DNA from: CADEEN01 sp963816315
GTDB taxonomy: Bacteria; Pseudomonadota; Gammaproteobacteria; Burkholderiales; Burkholderiaceae_C
NCBI GenBank assembly: GCA_963816315.1
Contig: CAWFJZ010000020.1
Location: forward strand, 62,001-126,000
DNA length: 64,000 bases
Direction of reading: 5' to 3'
The notes under the pieces are model-generated. The model was not told the DNA's origin. It worked only from the letters and a program-made list of their open reading frames with translations, and did no database searches. The position numbers and the translations under genes were made by a program. Each line of letters starts with the position of its first letter. The stretch's first letter is position 1. Shown one piece after another: positions 59,779 through 64,000 of this stretch.

Positions 59779-60690
59779 TCATTGCACTCTTTTCGTCTGC
59801 ACGCGCACCTCGAGCTGATGCTCGCCGCCGCCGCGGATCACGCCGCGCAGCGGCGTCACGTCGCCATAGTCGCGGCCGACAGCCAGGCGCACATGGCCGG
59901 CTGCGGGAACGACGTTGTTGGTCGGGTCGAGTTCGAGCCAGCGCGCCGGAGTGCCGTCCGCCATCGGGCACCACAGCGCTGCCCACGCATGAGAGGCATC
60001 GGCGCCCAACCACGGTGCGTCCGAGGCACCACCATCGGGCGGCGTGGTCAGCAGGTAGCCGCTGACGTAGCGCGCCGCCAGGCCCATGCCCCGCAGCGCG
60101 CCGATCAGCAAGTGCGCGAAATCCTGGCAAACGCCTTCGCGGCGCGCCAGTGCGTCGGCCAGCGGCGTGTCGATGTCGGTGCTGTCGCTGCAGTAGCGGA
60201 AGTCGGCATGCATGCGCGCCATCAGCTCGAGGCCGACGCGGGCCACCGGGCGGCCGGGCGTGAACGAAGGCGCAGCCCATTCGCGCAGCGCCGGCAGCAG
60301 CGGCACGTACGCCGACGCATGCACGAACTCGTTGGCCGGCTGCCAGGCGCGGCCGGCCGCATAACGCAGGTTCGCGCGCACCTCTTCCCACGGCGTGGTG
60401 GCCTCGGCGTCGAGCGGCGGCGGCGGCGTCACGAGCACGCGGCTGTGTGCTCGCACCTCGAGTTCGCGGTGCGGCTGGTTGACGGTGAAGCAGGCGCGGT
60501 GGTTGCCCAGCCAGTCGCTGCCGTTGGCCTGGTGCAACGGCGACGGCAGCACCTGCATGCGGAAAGACTCCTCGGACTGCAGCTCGTTCGCGCACGGCCG
60601 CAAGTGCGCGACATGGTGCGCCAGCTCCACCGGCGCGGCATAGCGATAGACGGTGACATGCTCGACTTCGAGCAGCGTGCTGTCACTCAT
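59779..60690 (-). CDS. Transglutaminase family protein
   Basis: Product of 303 residues. The N-terminal domain (LLEVEHVTVYRYAAPVELAHHVAHLRPCA) is the bacterial transglutaminase-like N-terminal type, followed by the papain-like core: Cys in REGVCQDFAHLLIGALRGMGLAARYVSGYL (~185), His in ASHAWAALWCP (~235) and Asp in LELDPTNN. It is a predicted peptidase or transamidase. Its ATG overlaps the stop of the fused ATP-grasp/alpha-E gene (ATGA at 60687-60692 region), so translation is coupled. The triad is complete. No signal peptide, so cytoplasmic. Confidence 0.93.
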   Translation of the reverse strand: MSDSTLLEVEHVTVYRYAAPVELAHHVAHLRPCANELQSEESFRMQVLPSPLHQANGSDWLGNHRACFTVNQPHRELEVRAHSRVLVTPPPPLDAEATTPWEEVRANLRYAAGRAWQPANEFVHASAYVPLLPALREWAAPSFTPGRPVARVGLELMARMHADFRYCSDSTDIDTPLADALARREGVCQDFAHLLIGALRGMGLAARYVSGYLLTTPPDGGASDAPWLGADASHAWAALWCPMADGTPARWLELDPTNNVVPAAGHVRLAVGRDYGDVTPLRGVIRGGGEHQLEVRVQTKRVQ

Positions 60691-63252
60691 CAGACGCTCT
60701 GATTCGCATCGAGATCGGCATGCGCGAAGTAGCGCTGGCCGATCAGGTCCGACAGGCGCGCCGCCGCCGCGCCGAGCTGCCGCGCCAGCGCGGCCACGCG
60801 CTGCTGTGTGGCCGCATCGCTGTCGCCGCGCAGTTCGTCCAGCGCCAGGCCGGCGCCGTGCTCGGGCCACAGCGCCAGCATCTCGTCGCGCCACGACAGC
60901 GCGCCCGGCAGCTTGCCGATCTCGGTGCGCAGGCGGCGCAGCGTGCCGGCGAAGGAGCGCGGGTTGATGTCGTCCAACACCAGCAGATCGACCAGCGCCA
61001 GCAGGTCCTCGTGGCGCTGGTAGCGCGCGCGAAAGGTGATGCCGCTGTCGAACAGGTCGAGCAGCAGCGCGGTGGCCACGGCCGAGCCGCCGCGGCCGTC
61101 GATGGTGCCGATGAGGTGCTGCATCGCCTGCGACAGCCCTGAGATGCGCTCGGCCAGGCGGCCCACCGAGAGCAGGCGCCAACCGTGGTCGCGCGTCATG
61201 CGGTCGGTCTGCGTGCCGGTGACCGCGGCCAATTGCAGCGCCAGGCGTTGCAGCGCCGGCAGCGCCTGCGCGGTGGCGGGCACGGGGGTGCCGAGGCCGT
61301 CGAAGTGGGCCCGCCATTCGTCGCCCATGCGCCGCACGAGGCCCCATTGCTCGGGCGCGAGGCGGTCGCGCAGCACGCCGGCCGTGCGCGCCATCGCATC
61401 GAGGTTGTGGCCGATGGCGCCCTCTTTGCCGTCGCTCAACGCCGCGAGCAGGCTGCGCTCGAAGACCGCCGGCGCACGCTGCGCCCCCGGCGTGCCGGCG
61501 CTGACCAGGCCGTTGAACGTCGCCAGCGCCGACATCGCCGCCCACAACGGTGGCGGCACCTCGTCGTCGCCGTCGATCAGCGCCAGCGCGGCGCGCGCCA
61601 GGCGCACCACCTGCTCGCTGCGCTCGGTGTAGCGGCCGAGCCAGAACAGGTTCTCCGCGGTGCGGCTGGACACCGGCGCACGGCGCTCGGCCAGGTCGTC
61701 CACGGACAGGCGCTGCGGCAACATCGAAAAACCATCGACCGTGCCGGCCGCGACGACCCAGGTGTCGAGGCTGGTGCCGCCCTGCTGCATCGACACCGAC
61801 AGCGGCGCGCTCGTGGCCACGCGCGTCAGCGCCGCCCGGCAGCACGTACCAGCGCTCGGCCGTGTCGGCGATCGCATAGACGCGCAGCATCGCCGGCCGC
61901 GCGGCCAGCGTGCCGTCGGCCAGCGGCAGCGCGGCGCGCGACGGCGCGATGTGGCCCTGCACGCTGAAAGCATCCGGGTCGTCTTCGATGCGCGTTTGCA
62001 TCGCCGGCACGTCTTGCGCCGTCATGCGCAGCGCACCGTCGCGGTGGCCCGGGAACGCCGCGCGCAGCACGCGCCCCGGCAGCTCGCCGCGCACCGCCTG
62101 CCACGCTGCGTCTTCGCCGCACCACCAAGTGGGCAGCGACGGCAGCGCCAGTTCTTCACCGAGCAACTTGCGGCCGATGGCGGGCAGAAAGCCTTGCACC
62201 GCGCTCGATTCGAGAAAGCCGCTGCCCAGCGCATTGGCCATGACGACGTTGCCGGCGCGCGCAACCTGCACCAGCCCGGCAACGCCGAGCGCCGAGTCGG
62301 GGCGCAGTTCGAGCGGGTCGCAGTAGTCGTCGTCGAGGCGGCGGATGACGCCGTGCACCGGCTCCAGGCCTTCGACCGTGCGCAGGAACAAACGATCGCC
62401 GCGCGCGGTGAGGTCGGCGCCTTCGACCAGCGACAAGCCGAGGTAGCGCGCCAGGTACGCGTGCTCGAAGTAGGTCTCGCTGTACGGGCCGGGCGTGAGC
62501 AAGGCGATGCGCGGCAGGTGGCCGTCGCCCAGGCGCGCGGCAACGTCGGCCGCCTGCTGCTGCACCGTGTCGAGCAGGCGGCGGTAGCTGCTGGCGATGT
62601 GCTGCACGCGCAGCTCGCGGAAAGCCTCGGGGTACAGGCGCGAGACGATCAGCCGGTTGTGCAACACATAGCCGAGGCCGGACGGCGACTGCGTGCGCTG
62701 CGAGACCACCCACCAGCGGCCATCGACGCCGCGCGCGACGTCGAACGCGGCAATGTGCAGGTGCATGCCGCCGGCCGGCGTGACGCCGTGCACCGGCCGC
62801 AGGTAGCCGCTGTGGCGAAAGACCAGCGCCGGCGGCAGCAGCGCATCGTGCAGCAGGCGCTGCGGGCCGTAGAGGTCGGCCAGCATGCGCGACAGCAGTT
62901 GCGCGCGCTGGATCACGCCGCGCTCGATCTGCGCCCAGTCGGCGGCTTCGACGATCAGCGGCAGCGCTTCGAGCGACCAGGCGCGCGCGGACGTTCCCGG
63001 CGCGGTCTGCTCGTGCAGGTTGTGCGTGACGCCATCGGCGCGGATCTGCTGCGCGATCGCAGCGCGGTGGCGGGCGAACATCGCCGCGGCGCCGTCGTCG
63101 CGCAACGCCGGCGTGGCGGCGACGAAGCGCTGCCAGGTCGGACGCATCGCGCCCGACGGCTCGCGCAACTCGTCCCAACACGGATCGCCGGCTTCTTGCG
63201 CCGCGAAAGCGAAGGCCGGCGCGTCAGGCGTTGGCTTGGGCAGGCTGGACAC
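60690..63252 (-). CDS. Fused circularly permuted ATP-grasp/alpha-E protein, frameshifted
   Basis: About 853 residues when repaired. Residues 1-~470 are an ATP-grasp type 2 domain (HNLHEQTAPGTSARAWSLEALPLIVEAADW, ALLTPGPYSETYFEHAYLARYLGLSLVEGADLT, RLDDDYCDPLELRPDSALGVAGLVQVARAGNVVMANALGSGFLES). Residues ~530-850 are an alpha-E domain (TAENLFWLGRYTERSEQVVRLARAALAL ... LLSVGRLAERISGLSQAMQHLI). At ~61834 an extra base (GGCGGCGCTGACG) shifts the frame between WYVLPGG and LTRVATSAPLSVSMQQGG. It is a paralogue in fused form of the two separate genes downstream, so the operon carries two ligase/alpha-E modules. Confidence 0.9.
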
Positions 63253-63282
63253 GGCGCTCGCGTGGTGGTGAAGCGCCTGACC

Positions 63283-64000
63283 TTAGCCGAGCCGCAGATC
63301 CAGAGTGAACGGGAATTCCCGGCTCGGCGCGGCGCTGCCCACGACCATCCGCCCCGGCGTGTGGCCGAGCGACTCGAAGCGCGCCAGGCGCCGGCTCTCG
63401 GCCTCGTAGGCGTTGACCGGCAGCGTCGCCTCGTTGCGGCCGCCCGGGTGCTCGACGTGATAGCGGCAGCCGCCGAGAGAGCGTTCGCTCCAGCGATCGA
63501 CGACGTCGAAGGTCAGCGGCGCGTGCACTCCTATCGTCGGGTGCAGCGCCGACGGCGGCTGCCAGGCGCGATAGCGCACGCCGCAGACGAACTCGCCGAC
63601 GCGGCCGGTGGGCTGCAGCGGCAGCACGCGGCCGTTGACGGTGATCGGCGTGGCGGTTGCCGTTGAGGCCCGTGGCCTTGACTTCGAGGCGTTCGAGCGA
63701 CGCATCGACATAACGCGCCGTGCCGCCGGCGGTGTTTTCTTCGCCCATCACGTTCCACGGTTCGAGCGCACTGCGCAGCGCGACCTCGATGCCCTGCACC
63801 TTGACTTCGCCGATGCGCGGAAAGCGGAACTCGAAGTGCGGCGCGAACCACTCGCGGTCGAAGGCGAAGCCGGCGCGCTGCAGATCGGCGATGACGTCGT
63901 CGAAATCCAGGCGCACGAAGGTCGGCAGCAGAAAGCGGTCGTGCACGCCGGTGCCCCAGCGCGTGAGGCGCGTCTCGCCGCCGCCACCGCCGCGATACGG
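63283..64000 (-). CDS. DUF2126 transglutaminase-like protein, partial and frameshifted
   Basis: C-terminal ~240 residues of a large (usually ~1100-residue) protein that joins a transglutaminase core to DUF2126; the 5' part lies beyond the right edge. The visible part has the conserved YRGGGGGETRLTRWGTGVHDRFLLPTFV, HFEFRFPRIGEVKVQGIEVALRSALEPWNVMGEE and TPITVNGRVLPLQPTGRVGEFVCGVRYRAWQPPSALHPTIGVHAPLTFDVVDRW. An extra base at ~63654 divides the two segments. It is the first gene of the operon within the window, 30 nt upstream of the fused ligase. Predicted cytoplasmic. Confidence 0.88.

Overview
The window is high-GC DNA (about two-thirds G+C) with tightly packed genes, short intergenic gaps and many ATGA-type start/stop overlaps. 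Gene content (five-step hut pathway with hutF/hutG, Entner-Doudoroff pair, tandem glycine riboswitch before gcvTHP, amgK divergent from lptD-surA-rsmA, TonB-ExbB-ExbD-ExbD block) and the intergenic palindromic repeats fit a betaproteobacterium of the order Burkholderiales, probably near the Rubrivivax/Leptothrix/Ideonella/Roseateles group. The genus is inferred from gene content and style only; no rRNA or tRNA gene was recognised.

Layout. 1-1.9 kb: an unrecognised minus-strand gene cut by the window edge, then a degraded gene fragment. 1.9-8.4 kb: six-gene catabolic operon (aldehyde dehydrogenase, two glutathione transferases, SnoaL-like protein, SDR dehydrogenase, class III CoA-transferase) behind a LysR regulator. 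8.7-9.6 kb: thioesterase and DUF4399 lipoprotein. 9.7-20.7 kb: a histidine-utilisation locus, with hutU-hutH plus a NitT/TauT-type ABC transporter on one strand and hutC-hutD-hutI-hutG-hutF on the other, separated by a control region with two HutC-like palindromes. 20.7-23.1 kb: alpha-methylacyl-CoA racemase and a STAS-less SulP transporter. 23.4-27.2 kb: tonB-exbB-exbD-exbD and a TPR protein. 27.2-37.8 kb: mixed metabolic and stress genes (GAF, PEP-mutase-like, rhodanese, two glyoxalases, a GMC oxidoreductase with a Tat-exported partner, MBL hydrolase, GDT1/TMEM165 transporter, PaiB, cyclase). 37.8-40.3 kb: eda-edd. 40.4-44.9 kb: ChaC, MobA-like, PdxH, MsrA, glutaryl-CoA dehydrogenase, YiiX-like peptidase. 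45-49.7 kb: tandem glycine riboswitch and gcvT-gcvH-gcvP. 49.8-55.3 kb: amgK and divergent lptD-surA-rsmA. 55.4-57 kb: M28 peptidase gene with many frameshifts. 57.2-64 kb: a five-gene operon of alpha-E, circularly permuted ATP-grasp and transglutaminase proteins, including one fused ATP-grasp/alpha-E protein and a DUF2126 protein cut by the right edge.

The hut halves act together: HutH and HutU convert histidine to imidazolonepropionate, HutI opens it, HutF deiminates formiminoglutamate, and HutG releases glutamate and formate. HutC probably represses both directions. The right-hand operon belongs to a conserved family whose biochemistry is, to my knowledge, unresolved; it is the best candidate here for an undescribed system.

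Two cross-cutting features matter to the reader. First, at least ten genes, including normally indispensable ones (gcvP, surA), carry single-base frameshifts while both halves remain perfectly conserved, densest after 53 kb; residual sequencing indels look likelier than mass pseudogenisation. Second, two families of palindromic repeats are scattered through the window. One sits in frame inside hutH, and another supplies the stop codon of the SulP gene.
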